DNA from: Emiliania huxleyi CCMP1516
Taxonomy: Eukaryota > Haptophyta > Isochrysidales > Noelaerhabdaceae
NCBI RefSeq assembly: GCF_000372725.1
Contig: NW_005198529.1
Span: forward strand, 9,597-55,228
Reading direction: 5' to 3'
DNA: 45,632 nucleotides
The translations under genes and the position numbers were made by a program. Positions 1 to 10,438 of this stretch are shown piece by piece (positions within the stretch are counted from its first letter, which is position 1; each line of letters starts with the position of its first letter). The notes under the pieces were generated by a model that had not been told where the DNA came from, did no database searches, and worked only from the letters and a program-made list of their open reading frames with translations.

Positions 1-59
1 ATTTTGACGGATGACCGAAAATGGGCAAAAACGGGGTGATTTCGGTCATCCGTTAAAAT
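1..59. repeat. 59-nt foldback (inverted repeat) at window edge
   Basis: Bases 1-20 and 40-59 are inverted copies of each other with 19 of 20 positions matching, separated by a 19-nt loop. The arms begin and end in ATTTT / AAAAT. It could be a terminal inverted repeat of a DNA element whose body lies outside the window, or a stand-alone hairpin. No transposase ORF is next to it. Confidence 0.7.
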
Positions 60-810
60 ATCTGAAGATCTGAATGGGGGATTCTCCCCAAACCTTGCTC
101 AGCTGATCCAGCATGGGTCGTAGGCCAGGCCTGGGCAAAGAAACCAGTACCTCATCAGGCTTCCCTGCGCGTCACAGCTCGGTGATCGTGCCGGCCGGAC
201 ACCACTGTAACGTCCGTTCCGGGCATTTGAACGCGACCTTCAGGGGCAAAGACATGGGCTCTATGGCTCAGACTGGACTCCTCTTGGTACCTTCTGATGC
301 CCTAGGCCACACCTGGGCCTTACCTGGGGTCCTAGGGGCCGGGCAGGGTTTGCCCCCCACAAAACTGGCCCGAAGGACCTTAAGGCTGATTGGCTAGACG
401 AGCGGTCTCCGCCGAGCTTTTCTTTCGCCCGCCCTTGCCCCACCACCTCATTGTGGCTTGCCTTGTGTGTGTGGAGACCTTAACGACGCCGTACTTGTAC
501 CTATTTTTACTCCCCTCTCCCCGCGAGCTGCTGGGGTGCGGGGAGCGCTGCCCGCTGGCTGGGGGTTGCGGCTGGGCGCGGCGCCGCGCTCAGATCCTTG
601 GGTAGGGGCGGCTGATGAAAAAAAATGACAATTGTTGGAATTTTGCTCGGGCGTAGAATTGGATTAGGGATTAGGGGACATGACGCCGGCGAGCCGGCGC
701 TCTTCCACTGCGTGCACGTCTCGCCCGGACAGAATGCCGCCCTGTACAGTACTGTGGTACGGACTGGCCGCGCTTCCCCTCCCCAGCCGCCCTGCAGCCG
801 ACCCAACCTC
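60..810. other. Non-coding stretch, no gene supported
   Basis: Only short overlapping ORFs with no recognisable domain occur here. A motif around 428-474 (CTTGCCCCACCAC followed by TGTGTGTGTGGAGAC) recurs loosely at about 6816-6848, so the stretch probably holds degenerate dispersed repeat sequence. The 3' end of the oxygenase gene lies immediately to the right. Confidence 0.4.
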
Positions 811-1876
811 CTACGCGGGCCTGTTCGCCCAAAAGACGAGCGACTGGCGCAGGCCGCGCGTCACCTTGGTCACGCGGTGCTCGAGCCTGCCGGGGGAGGA
901 GGAGGGGGTCGGGGCGCGACGCTCGTGCCTCGACGCGCGAAGCTGCGGGCCGCGGCGGCGTCGCACCTCGCGGCGGGGAAGCCGATCGCGTCGCCCGCCT
1001 TGAGCTCGATTGTCTGCGGCGCGCCTGCGCACGGTCCACAGGGGTGAAGAGGCGCCGTGCGGCAGCCTCGAGCTCGACGGTCTTGCGGCGCGCCTCCGCG
1101 AGCGCGCGTCTGGAACTTGCCGCCTCCAAAGGCGGCGCCGTCCGAGAGCAGCACCTGTGGGAAGGCTCCAGGAAGGCTCCGCGGGAGGCGCCTCAGGACG
1201 GCGGCGCTGCGAGACCCGAGGGCGGCACCACCACGGTGACGCCGCGCGTGTCCTCGACGTCGTCCGAGTCGAGCTCCGAGTCGGTGTGCCACGAGGCGTA
1301 GTGCGAGCCTGGGCCGCGCGGGGAGGGAGACTCGGCCCTGCCACACACGCACGAACACCCACCCGCCCACCCACCCACCCCGCGCGAGAGCCGCTCGCCT
1401 GGCCCGTACTCGGTGTACTGCACCGGCTCGTAGCGCGGCGTCCAGCGGCCGAGGGCGTCGACGCCGATGGGGCACAGCTTGTCGCCCAGCAGCCGGTGCG
1501 CCGTGCGCGCCGCCGAGCGCAGTTGCGCGTGCAGCCACGGCGGAATGACTGGCGACGCCTCGCCCTCTGCCGCCTCTCGCTCGAGCCACGCGATGCGCGA
1601 GCGGCGCTCGGCGACGTTGCGCTTCTGCTTCTTGGCGGGCGGCGCGGCGGAGGTGCCGCCCTCGTTCTGCGCCTCGTTTTCCTCCTCCTCCGAGGCGTAC
1701 CCGTTCGCCGCCGTCTTTTCGTCAAAGAGGATGCCCTCCGAGAGCTGCGCCTGCACCGCGTCCGAGGCGGCAAAGGCGCGCGCGTTGCGGAGCTGCCGCT
1801 CGCCGAGCAGGCCCTCGAAGAGGACGTACGAGGCGTCGTGCGCGCGGCCGACGCGACGCGGGCGGGTGGGAGGCAT
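811..1876 (-). CDS. 2OG-Fe(II) oxygenase (prolyl 4-hydroxylase-like)
   Basis: Five exons: 1876-1399, 1308-1235, 1154-1094, 1024-967, 886-811, joining in phase to 248 aa. The product fits the Fe(II)/2-oxoglutarate dioxygenase fold. Exon 2 carries the metal HxD as W-H-T-D, exon 3 the F-G-G-G-K strand, exon 4 the K-A-G-D-A-I-G-F turn, and exon 5 the distal histidine (L-E-H-R-V) followed by R-Q-S-L-V-F-W, whose arginine should bind 2-oxoglutarate. The N-terminal half (about 100 aa, acidic with a KKQKR stretch) is family-specific; that stretch could be a nuclear signal. I start at ATG 1876; an upstream in-frame ATG at 1927 would add 17 aa. Introns 1 and 3 use GC donors. The substrate cannot be told; protein prolyl hydroxylation is the usual guess. 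Confidence 0.8.
1025..1093 (-). other. GC-AG intron 3 of oxygenase, flanked by 12-bp direct repeat
   Basis: The 69-nt intron begins GCGCGCCGCA and the next exon begins with the same ten bases; with the preceding AG the direct repeat is 12 bp. It contains CTCTTCAC about 20 nt before the acceptor, the core shared with introns of the START and CaiB-like genes. Confidence 0.65.
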
Positions 1877-1989
1877 CGCCGCGAAAAAGCGAGAATTCAC
1901 GCCGAAAAGAGGCCCGCCCCCAAACAAAAGGGAGACGGAATTAACCTGCGCTTGCTTTGCCTGCCCTGCTACGGCTTATTCTTTTTTTC

Positions 1990-2293
1990 CCCTCTCTCCC
2001 CTCTCTGCTACCCTTCTGCTACCGGTACCTCTTCTCACTTCTGCCCTCTGCTACCCTCTCTCTCTGCTACCCTCTCTGCTACCCTCTCTGCTACCCTCTC
2101 TGCTACCCTCTCTGCTACCCTTCTGCTACCGGTACCTCTTCTATTCTGCCCTCTGCTACCCTCTCTCTCTGCTACCCTCTCTCTCTGCTACCCTCTCTGC
2201 TACCCTCTCTGCTACCCTCTCTGCTACCCTCTCTGCTACCCTCTCTGCTACCCTCTCTGCTACCCTCTCTGCTACCCTCTCTGCTACCCTCTC
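1990..2293. repeat. 12-bp CTCTCTGCTACC minisatellite
   Basis: A long pyrimidine-rich tandem array with unit CTCTCTGCTACC, interrupted twice by the variant CTTCTGCTACCGGTACCTCTTC (near 2010 and 2116). It lies just upstream of the oxygenase start codon, so it may sit in that gene's promoter or 5' UTR. The long ORFs read through it are repeat artefacts. Confidence 0.9.
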
Positions 2294-2514
2294 TAAAAGA
2301 AAGAAAGAAAACGGACAACCCAAGGGAGGGATGGGAGGACGGCACGCCGCCACCACACAGGGATTTTAAGGAGAGGGGTGTGGTGCGCTAGCCGTCGCCC
2401 ACCCTTGCTTGGGCGTCCGCCTCTTTCTATCTCTCTTCGCAGTCTCTCGCCGATTCTCGCTGCAACCTTCATGCCACCTCGCGGTCGCCCCCTTCTCTTG
2501 TCCCCACTCAAGGT

Positions 2515-2705
2515 TATGGGAGCGGCCATAACAGGTGTTATGGCTGTTATGGCTGGCTGCTCATAACACCCCATAACACCTCATAACACCTCATAACACC
2601 TCCATCGCTGTTATGGCTGTTATGCCCACCCTACCATAACACCTCATAACACCTCATAACACCTCATAGCACTCATAACACCTCATAACACCTCATAGCA
2701 CTCCA
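2515..2705. repeat. 10-bp CATAACACCT minisatellite with TTATGG inverted copies
   Basis: Repeats of CATAACACCT run from about 2561 to 2703, some changed to CATAGCACT. Inverted partners (GTTATGGCTGTTATGG) lie at both the left edge and the middle, so the array can fold on itself. Similar words recur at 3170-3245. Confidence 0.85.
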
Positions 2706-2849
2706 AGTACTCCAAGTGCCCCTCTCGCACGACACTGGCACGGGACTGGCGCGCACGGAGCTTTAACTACTAAAAAGCGGGAGCAGCCAGCTTCCACCTT
2801 TTAGAAACCTCGAGACATGAGTGGAAAAAGGAAAGAAAAAGGACGTGAG

Positions 2850-4330
2850 TTAAATTGCGGGAAAGACATAGAAAGACATACAAGTTAAAAATGGAGGGAA
2901 GCGTGCAGAGCTGCAGAGAGTACGAGTTAGAAACGGGAAGCAAATTGCGTGGGGGGGGGGGGGGGAGGGCGGGTCTTGATTGAGCAATCTGAAGCCATCG
3001 CTCAGCCTCAGGAGGCAGGTTGATGTTATTGAATTTAACTTTTGAGGGCAAACGAGAAAATATTTGGCGATCGATGCCGAACCTACCTCGCGCGCGCGCG
3101 GCAGCGCGCGAAGCGAAAATTCCAGCGGCGAGCAGTCCGGCGTGGCCTCTCGGGCCATAACACCGTGGACCCGGGACGGCCCTCCCATAGCAGCCCATAA
3201 CATGTTATGGGCTGCTATGCCCAGAGAGCCATAACACCATAACAATAACTGTGAGTGGGGACAACTTCTCGTGGTTCTCTCCCTTGTCGCTTCTTCCTCT
3301 GTCGCGTCGCTCTCCTCTGCCTCGTTCTGCGACGCCGCCGCCGCCTGCCGGTCCCTTGTTCTCGCGGGTTCTTTCGCCTTTCGGCGCAACTCCGCCCTCC
3401 TCGCGGCATATTTTGGCCCCTCGAGTCTATCGAGCTCTCCTCGCGCAAGGACGACTCTTCTGACGCCCACTGCGATCATTTGCCGCCAAGTCATATCGTT
3501 GCTCAGGTCCACTCTCTCTTCGAACACTTGTGCCTCCACGGATGATGCCGGCGCTGGGGTCCCCTTCGGGTGCATCGTGACAGCTGACAACGCTCAACGG
3601 GATTTCCACTGGTTCGTCCTCCTCGGAGTCGTCTTCCCCGGCTTCCTTCCGCTCGGCTCTACGCTCGGTACGTTCGGCGTGGCTCACCCTCCATGCCGTG
3701 AACAGGCGCTTTATCCACCCTATATTCTTCTCTCGTTCCTCTGCCCGAGCGTGCCTTGGTCTTGTCGTTGTTTCGCACCCATGTCTGTAACTGTATGGCA
3801 ATCGAGGCTGCCTTCCCCACTACCTGTAGTTCACTCGTCACCTCCCCCGCGAGATCCCCTCTCTTTCTTTCGGGTATGGAGTCCGTGAGTGCGGGCAGCG
3901 TGCAGGCAATCACAGGCGCTATTTTGTCGTACTCCTCTTCGGCGAGCGCTCCAAATCTAGACCCCATTGCCTTTAGGGAGGCTGCCCTCGCGCGTTCAGG
4001 AATGCGGCTGTGTCTTTTGAGTCAGGCGCCGCCCGTTCGACCCTTGCTGTCGCCCTCGCCGTGTGTTTGTCGAGCTTCCGCATGAAGTAACGCGCCTCTT
4101 CCTTATTTCCAGCGCAGCTGCCGCTCAGTATGTGCGCCAACGACGCCTGTGGTGGCTCACTGTCTTCTTGTTTCCAGTCGTCCCAGTCTCTCAGTTCTCC
4201 GATTCTCCTCCTTGCTGGCGCTCCTCTTTTGTGGCCTCATCCCTAGCCGCTTTGCACTCTCTGCATACCCTCTCTGCTGCGATCTCTCTGGCGCCGCGGT
4301 TTCTCAACAGCCCGACTCCCTGCCAGCCGG
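2850..4330 (-). pseudogene. Frame-broken coding relic of unknown family
   Basis: Reading the minus strand from about 4330, protein-like sequence continues but hops between frames at about 4210, 3980, 3700 and 3560. Segments include a Lys/Glu-rich stretch (CRECKAARDE), one with Y-F-M-R-K-L-D-K-H, one starting MGSRFGALAEEEYDK (3967-3659), an acidic EEDEPVEIPLS segment, and a basic Arg/Ala-rich tail starting at the VEAQVFEERVDL segment. Each is a plausible charged protein with little low complexity, but no single ORF covers them and I see no convincing splice sites at the breaks. It may be a decayed transposon ORF (gag-like) or a dead gene. I do not recognise the family. Confidence 0.4.
3186..3219. 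repeat. Perfect 34-bp palindrome
   Basis: The 34 bases read identically on both strands, centred on CATAACATG/TTATG. It is built from the same CATAAC/CATAGC words as the minisatellite 500 bp to the left and is flanked by further inverted ATAACACC copies. Confidence 0.9.
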
Positions 4331-4346
4331 CCGGAGCGCGGCGTAT

Positions 4347-5766
4347 ATGCCCTCTCCTTCCTCCGATCCTCCCAATGTGCTCCAGTCATCGCACCCTCTC
4401 ATCCTGCACAAGATCACACAGATGCGCAAGGCGCGTGCTGGCCCGTTCTCTCCGTCGGCACTCGCTCTCCGCGCCATCGCGCCGCCTCCACGCGTTCAGG
4501 CCAAGGCGGGCCCAAAGTACCTGAACCAGCTGCTGCGCGAGGTGTCGACCTTCCTGTGCTATGAGGCGACCGCGGATCTGGAGATGGAGCCCTGCGCGGT
4601 CACGTCTCGCCTCGGAGAGGAGAAGGTGAGCCGCCGCGCCGCTCCTGCCGCCACCGCCGCCAGCCGCGAGTCCTACCCTGCTGGAGTCCTACCCTGCTTT
4701 CTCCGCGTTCGAGGCGCGACGGCCCGCCGCGCACACCCGCTTCCGCCGCTGCCGCAGGGACAGCGATTGGCGAATCGCGTGGCCATCGTGCCGGTGATGC
4801 GTGGCGGGCACGGCAGCCGTAGATGCGTCAGGCACAAAAGAGGAGACAAAGATGGGTGACCAATGACGCGGCTGCAGCGGCGCCGCGGCTGCGGCTGCGG
4901 CGCTGGGCTCGCGCCACGCTCCCTCCGCACCTCGCCCTCGCAGGCTCGGGATGCTCGAGGCGATGACGGAGATGGTTTGCAACGCGCGCGTGTACCACCT
5001 CGGCATCTACCGCGACAAAAAGTGACGCGCCGCCCGTCCCTCTGCCCCGGCCCACCACACACACCCTGCCACCACCGTCGCGGGACCTGCAGCGCGACAG
5101 CAAGCGACCTCTGCGCCAGAGCGGCGGCGCGGACGGCTGGCCGCGTCGCGGACGTGTCGCGGACGTGGCCTGGCCTCGAGGGCAGCCGGCCCACTCGCGC
5201 TGCCACCGCCTGCGCCTGCCTGCGCCAGGTCGCTGATGCCGGTCGAGTACTACAACAAGCTCCCGAAGAGGGTGACGGTGCAGACGGCCTTCGTCCTCGA
5301 CCCGTGCCCGCCCTCCGCAGCCCATTCCATCCCGCTGCGAGCTGCGCCGGGCTCCACCTCCTCCACCCGTGAGCAGGTGCCCGCTCTCGGGCGCGACCGC
5401 CATCGCCGCCATCGACATCCTCAAGGCGTGGGGATCGACGGCCGACTTCAAGCTCCGCATCAAGTTTGTCTGCATCGGCGCCTCGCAGCAGGCGGGCCGA
5501 CACCGCCCCCACAGCCCCGCCCCCTCCGCCCACCCCCGCACGGGACCCTCCTCGGCCCCCCCTCGTCCCCTCCCCCGCAGGCGGTCGACAACATCTCCTC
5601 CGCCCACCCGGACGTCCCCATCCACGTCGGCCTCATCGACCGGCTGCACGACCCGGACGGCGCGCCCCTCGCGCCCATCCTGCCCGGGCTGGGCGACATC
5701 GGGGACCGCCTCTTCGGGACGGACGGGAACGACGACTTTGATGAGGACGGGCTCGACGGGGCGTAG
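4347..5766 (+). CDS. UPRT: Uracil phosphoribosyltransferase
   Basis: Seven exons (4347-4430, 4500-4625, 4758-4807, 4944-5021, 5229-5303, 5377-5491, 5581-5766) join in phase to 237 aa, the usual length. The enzyme makes UMP from uracil and PRPP in pyrimidine salvage. Family landmarks in order: H-K-I-T-Q-M-R, Y-E-A-T, V-A-I-V-P-V-M-R-G-G-L-G-M, H-L-G-I-Y-R-D-K-K-S-L-M-P-V-E-Y-Y-N-K-L-P, A-I-A-A-I-D-I-L-K, and the uracil-binding C-terminus P-G-L-G-D-I-G-D-R-L-F-G-T, then a short acidic tail. The PRPP loop reads D-P-C-P-L-S-G-A-T-A where most relatives have D-P-M-L-A-T-G-G-[ST]-A. Introns 1, 3 and 6 start with GC. The start ATG is the first that gives the family N-terminus; no transit peptide is obvious, so a cytosolic protein is likely. 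Confidence 0.92.
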
Positions 5767-6031
5767 GGGGGGCGCGACGCTCGCATCCCCCTCGACGCAG
5801 GCGAGCCCGGCGTCGCTAGAGACAGTCGCAGAACCGTGGCGATTGCGCGTCCAGCCGGCCTGCGACGGCAAGCGCCCGGGGGAAACCGGCACGCGGCGGC
5901 CTCTGGCCGCCTCCAGGGTGAAGTTATTTGTCTCCGGACTCCGCAGAGGACTCTGCGTGCAGCCTAAGGGTGTTTAAGTATAGAGAGTCACGAGGGTCGA
6001 AGTGCACGAACGGAGGAGCACACTTGTCACG

Positions 6032-6532
6032 ATGAGAAACCAGCGACGCGTACGGCTCACACCCAGGGAGGCTGGCGAGCGCGCCGCGAACGAGGCCGAG
6101 AACGCGGAGCGCCCGCGCGCGCAGCTGCGCGAGAACATCGAGTACGTGATGGCCGGGCTGCGGTCTGCAGCTGCGCAGGCGCGCAGCCAGGCCGGGTCCA
6201 ATATAGGAGTCGAATACTCGCTGCCCCCGGAGAGGGACGACGGGTATCGACGCGGCCCCAGCAAGGTGTACGCCACAGTTCCCCAGGGGACCGTGGCGAC
6301 GACGGTCGCCCCGGACTGGCTCGCGAACGAGCTGGCCGGGCGCGGCAAGATTGATGCGGCATGCCGCGACCGCATGGTCATGCACCTGATGACGGCCGCC
6401 GGCGCCTCGGCGCCGGCCGACGCCGTGTTCAGGTTCACGGCTGGCGAGGCAATGCAGACCGAGGACGACGACGAGGACGCCGACCGCTCCGAGGAGTATT
6501 CCGACGACGACGGGAGGGCGTCCGACTTGTAG
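6032..6532 (+). CDS. Hypothetical acidic-tailed protein, single exon
   Basis: A 166-aa ORF starting at the ATG after CACG. The N-terminal third is Arg/Glu-rich and probably helical (R-E-A-G-E-R-A-A-N-E-A-E-N), the middle is mixed (Y-A-T-V-P-Q-G-T-V, D-W-L-A-N-E-L-A-G-R), and the last 25 residues are strongly acidic (E-D-D-D-E-D-A-D) ending G-R-A-S-D-L. I do not recognise a domain. An overlapping ORF on the other strand (6546-5974) is Ser/Ala-rich and looks like its shadow. It may equally be one exon of a larger gene. Confidence 0.4.
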   Translation: MRNQRRVRLTPREAGERAANEAENAERPRAQLRENIEYVMAGLRSAAAQARSQAGSNIGVEYSLPPERDDGYRRGPSKVYATVPQGTVATTVAPDWLANELAGRGKIDAACRDRMVMHLMTAAGASAPADAVFRFTAGEAMQTEDDDEDADRSEEYSDDDGRASDL

Positions 6533-8550
6533 CTGGCCTCACCCATATCTTACCCTCTGCCCCCCCCCTCCTGCTACCCCCCAGGCTAGATGGAGTAGTC
6601 ACAGATAGCCCCACACAGCCCCTTACCCCGGGTACTACCCCTTCACCCTCGCCTCGCTGTGTTTCTGAACACATAGACGACCACGCTGTGGGGGTTGTGT
6701 TATAGGAGTAGGAGTGGGGTGCAGGTTGCTCACCCACGGCACCGGGCCGGTGCTTGCACTTTGAATGCCGTGGGGCTCCTGCCCGTGTCCGGGCGTGGAG
6801 ATGCGAGGGTCGCCCCCCCTTGCCCCACCACTTTGTGTGTGTGGAGACGTTTACCTTACCTTACCTTACACCCAGGGCTCCGTGGAAGACGGCTAGTGCT
6901 AGTCCCCCATCGGGAGGACGACCCCGGCTAGTCGCCGACCACACCCACAAAGAACCCTGCACAAAGATCGCAAGGGCGGGGACCTCTCTGTTGTGAGAGA
7001 GAGAATTCTTGATACGAAACCACGACGACACACACCAGTCGACTCGCATCGGTTGCCTCCATGAACGGCGGAGCTATTCTCGCGCCCACACCACACCTGG
7101 CTCCAACGTGGACACGCCCATAGCTGGGGACACTACTAGGTCACGCATGGCATCACAGAAGTTTTATCTCTGGGCCCCGAAAGGCATCTCTAGCAGTGTC
7201 GTTACACATGCCCCCTCCCCTCCTGGGCGCATGCGCCTCACGTCTCGCCAGAGCATACGCCCTTGGTGTGTGGCGAGACGAGTTTTTCGCCATGCAGCGA
7301 GCAGCAAGCCGCCCGCCGCAAACAGCCGGAGGCCTCGCCGCGGCACTGGCTGCGCCGCGGTCCCGCACCCGTCGACGCAGCTCCCCCCGCGGAAGGCCGC
7401 GCGTAGCAACGTCTTGACGATCGAGATGAGCGTGCCTGAAGCTCGCCCACCTACTGCCCCTGAGAGTTGGTTATTGAGTGGGATCAGCTCCCCCCCTTGG
7501 GATCGAAGCCGCCACAACCTCACACCCAACATCCCAGGCGGGATCAGAAGGGGACTCCACACCGGACACCGCCCGGGCACAGCCCCCCTACCCGTCGGAT
7601 CGCACAGAGGGCCCCCTCGGAGCAGCCCACACACAATCACGCATCGGCAGATTGAGTGCCTGAGTCAGGCAGACAGCACAGACAAGGAGAGGAGAGAGAG
7701 AGGAGAGAGAGAGAGAGAGGAGAGGGTGAGGGTGTGAACACACTTGAGGAGTGAGTGGGGAGGGTGTCTGTGGTGGGCTGTAGTCCTACTACGTGGTTAG
7801 AACCACGCGCCCCTCAGGAGCTTAAGGTAGAGCTGAGCGTCCAAGACGCCTCGGTGCCACCCACCGGCGTGAAGACCATCCGGATCTGCCCACCGCGCCC
7901 TCCGGGCTGAGTGGTCCCCGCGATGGCCCACGGTCCTCCGTCGCCTGGTTGAACCCCCTGCCTCCCGGTTGACCCCCCGGTCCCCGTACACGACCATGAA
8001 ATAAACTCAAAGTCCACCACAGCCACCAGCCTCCACCTCCACCCGCGAGCCGCCACCGCTGCCGCCCGCGACGCCGCCCGCCGCGTCAGATAGCCGCGAC
8101 GCGCGCACCGAGTCGAGTCGGAGAGCCGCACCGCACCAGCAGCGGCATCTGCACCACCAGCAGCAGCAGCAGCACCACCACCACCACCCGAGAGAGAAGC
8201 GCACCTGCCCGACGCCGCCCGCCGCGTCAGACGCTCGCGACGCGCGCGTCGAGCCCAGTCGCACAGCCGCGCCGCGCCAGCAGCAGCATCGGCACCAGCA
8301 GCAGCAGCAGCACCACCACCAGCATCAACAGAGACAGGCAGTGCAGGCGCAGAGGCGCTCGCAGAGCGGCGCTCAGCGCCGCGCACGCCACGCCGCGGAC
8401 CGTCGGACGAGCGCACCGTACGTCGGCGGCGAGCCGCGTCGCCAGCCGTCTCGCGAGAGAGCGGCGCCGCCGCGTGCGCGCAGCAGCCGCCGCGGCAGAG
8501 GCGAGCCGCGGCGACGTCCGCACTAACGGATAACGGCCATTGGCGGTTGG

Positions 8551-8589
<39 letters not shown>

Positions 8590-8648
8590 GTTGTTCCTTT
8601 TTACCCATCTCACAGTAGAGAGGTTCCGTTTTTATTTATTTATTTACC
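6533..8648. other. Repeat-rich stretch without a supported gene
   Basis: Contains a TTACC microsatellite near 6853, a 10-bp-stem hairpin (7241-7250 with 7271-7280), a GA microsatellite at 7683-7722 and a CT microsatellite at 8549-8590. Minus-strand ORFs (e.g. 7640-7164, 158 aa) show no domain and overlap equally long ORFs in other frames. Confidence 0.5.
8066..8335. repeat. Tandem duplication of about 135 bp with CAG/CAC runs
   Basis: Copy 1 (about 8066-8205) and copy 2 (about 8208-8335) share the order CGACGCCGCCCGCCGCGTCAG, GCGACGCGCGC, a gap, and a long CAG/CAC triplet run. Identity is high at the left edge and lower in the triplets. Confidence 0.7.
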
Positions 8649-8780
8649 CAGGGCTCCCAGGGCCGGGGACGACGCGGGGAGCTAAGAAGCGCACCCCGCG
8701 GTATCGGCCTGGGCAACACTTGGAGCACTTCACCGGATGATCGGGATCGGGTTACGGGCTATAGAGCCCTAAACCTGCGG
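8648..8780 (+). repeat. Dispersed repeat A, copy 1
   Basis: Matches the other copies in CCAGGGCCGGGGA, GAGCTAAGAAGCGCACC, CCGGATGATCGGGATCGGG and GGGCTA-AGAGCCCT. It ends about 60 bp before the HOP2 start codon, so it may lie in that gene's promoter or 5' UTR. Confidence 0.8.
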
Positions 8781-8839
8781 ACGGAACGTCTTTTCTTTGG
8801 TCCGCCTTCCCGCCGTTGCACCGACTAGGTGAGCCAGCC

Positions 8840-10438
8840 ATGCCGCCACGCCGCATCAACGACGAGAACTCGACCCCTTCGGACGACGACGACTTCGCCT
8901 CCTCTGGCGCCTCAAACGCGCCATCCAAGAAGCAGAAGCCGGCGGCCAAGCCTCCAAAGCCCGCTCCGGACGAGCCAAAGCCCGCCGCTCCTGCCGCCGC
9001 TCCTGCCGCCGCTCCTGCCGCCGCTCCCGCGCCCGCGCCGGCACCCAAGTCCGCCGCAGCGGCAGCATCGTCGTCGTCCACGTCCCTGGTTCCGGCGCCC
9101 GCGCGCACGTCCGCACACGCCGGGACATCTGCAGGCCCGCGCCCCGCGCGCCCTCCTCACCACCCGTTCCCTGCGGCGCCCTGAGTGCCGCCGCCTCCTC
9201 GCCAGCCGGCTCGCCCACCGCCCGTTCCGTTCCCCGCGCTGGACGGCAGGCGCGGTCCTCGACTGGCTCATCATGTACAACAAGCCCGTCAACGCCCAGC
9301 TCGTCGCCGACCAGTTCCGCGCGTCGATGACCAAGCCGCAGGCGGAGAAGGCGCTCGCCGCGCTCGCCGCGTCCGGCGACGCGGTGCTCAAGGAGAACGG
9401 TGTCCCTTGTCTGGTGAGCTGTTCTGGCGCACTGCGGGCGGGGGTGGGACCATCGATCCTCTGTGCATAGGCAAGTCAAAGATCTACTCGGCCAACCAGC
9501 AGGCGGTGCAGGCGCCGAGCGAGGCGGAGCTGCAGGCACTGACGCGCGACATCGAGGCCGCGGCCGCCGAGAAGCAGGCGGCCGAGGCGGAGCTGGCGCG
9601 CCGCCCCTCGAGCCTTGCGGCGGGTGCGGCCGCTGCCCGAGCCGCCCCTCACGCCGAGTGCCCGCCGCGAGCAGGCCCAGCTCAAGGCGGCGGAGAGGGC
9701 CGCGTCGGGCCGCAAGTCGCTCGGCGAGCTCATGGCGCAGAAGAAGACGATCGAGGCGCGGCGGTGTGGCTGGAAAGGCCGGGTGCGGACACCCCCGACA
9801 CGCACCTCCCCCGCCGCAGGAGCGCGTGTGGAAGAAGCAGGCCGAGGTGGCTGCGCTCAAGGGCGCGGACGGCGACCAAAAGCCGCTCAGCGAGAAGGCG
9901 TTTAGCGTAGACGGGATTCGGCGGAGAGGTCGCCGAGAGAATGCGCCGAGCGAGACGGAGCGGCGCACGCGGCGGCGGCGAGAGCGCCTCCTCTGCGCGC
10001 GGCGGCGAGCGTGAGAGGAGTGGCGGTCCGAGCAGGAGTCGCACGAGGCCGTCAACGCGTACTCGAAGCTTCTCAAGGAGCTGAAGAAGCGGCGGCGCAC
10101 CTGCTTGGACATGGTGCCAGATGTCGCCGAGAGATCGCCTGGAGAGACACGACCGAGAGAGAGCCGTAAGTGCGCTTGCATGGAGATGGTGGGGCCGGGA
10201 GATGGTGGGGCCCCCGAGGCGACGTCCCATGAAGACCCCGAGATACACCTCGCCGAAGGTGGGCCACGTCGCCGAGAACACGAACAAGCCGGACAAGAAG
10301 CTCATCGAAGAGTGGGGCCTGGAGACCGACGAGGACGCCGGCTTCGACCTGTCCAAGTACCCTCCGCTCCCCGCCAGTGCGCTGCACAAGGCCTCGGCCT
10401 CCACCCGCCCCAAGCCCGGCGGCTTTGGGCGGCGCTGA
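8840..10438 (+). CDS. HOP2: HOP2 homologous-pairing protein (meiotic recombination)
   Basis: Seven exons (8840-9134, 9250-9399, 9471-9586, 9675-9755, 9820-9897, 10036-10113, 10259-10438) join in phase to 325 aa. HOP2 (PSMC3IP/TBPIP) works with MND1 to stimulate DMC1/RAD51 strand exchange in meiosis. The winged-helix domain starts at A-V-L-D-W-L-I-M-Y-N-K-P-V and ends N-G-K-S-K-I-Y-S-A-N-Q, matching the family G-K-Q-K-I-Y-F. A coiled coil follows, then S-K-L-L-K-E-L-K-K-R-R-R and the hallmark C-terminal E-E-W-G-L-E-T-D-E-D. The first 98 aa are a Lys/Pro/Ala-rich disordered leader (S-K-K-Q-K-P) absent from animal HOP2, possibly with a nuclear signal. ATG lies in GCCATGCC. Four of six introns use GC donors. 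MND1 is not in the window. Confidence 0.88.

Noticed and set aside
2156..2356. Peptide made of repeated VAERVAER units
   Set aside because: Pure translation of the 12-bp minisatellite.
1010..2369. Long plus-strand ORFs (up to 428 codons)
   Set aside because: They run antisense through the oxygenase exons and then through the CTCTCTGCTACC minisatellite; composition is Arg-rich shadow followed by repeat peptide.
4063..4346. Upstream in-frame extension of UPRT to 4149
   Set aside because: The extension is low-complexity Ser/Leu sequence antisense to the relic; ATG 4347 gives the family N-terminus.
5974..6546. 190-codon minus-strand Ser/Ala-rich ORF
   Set aside because: Looks like the shadow of the acidic plus-strand ORF; no domain and an unusual Ser run produced by antisense GAC/GAG codons.
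7160..7640. Candidate gene on the minus strand (158 codons)
   Set aside because: No domain, several overlapping frames equally open, and a repeat-rich context.
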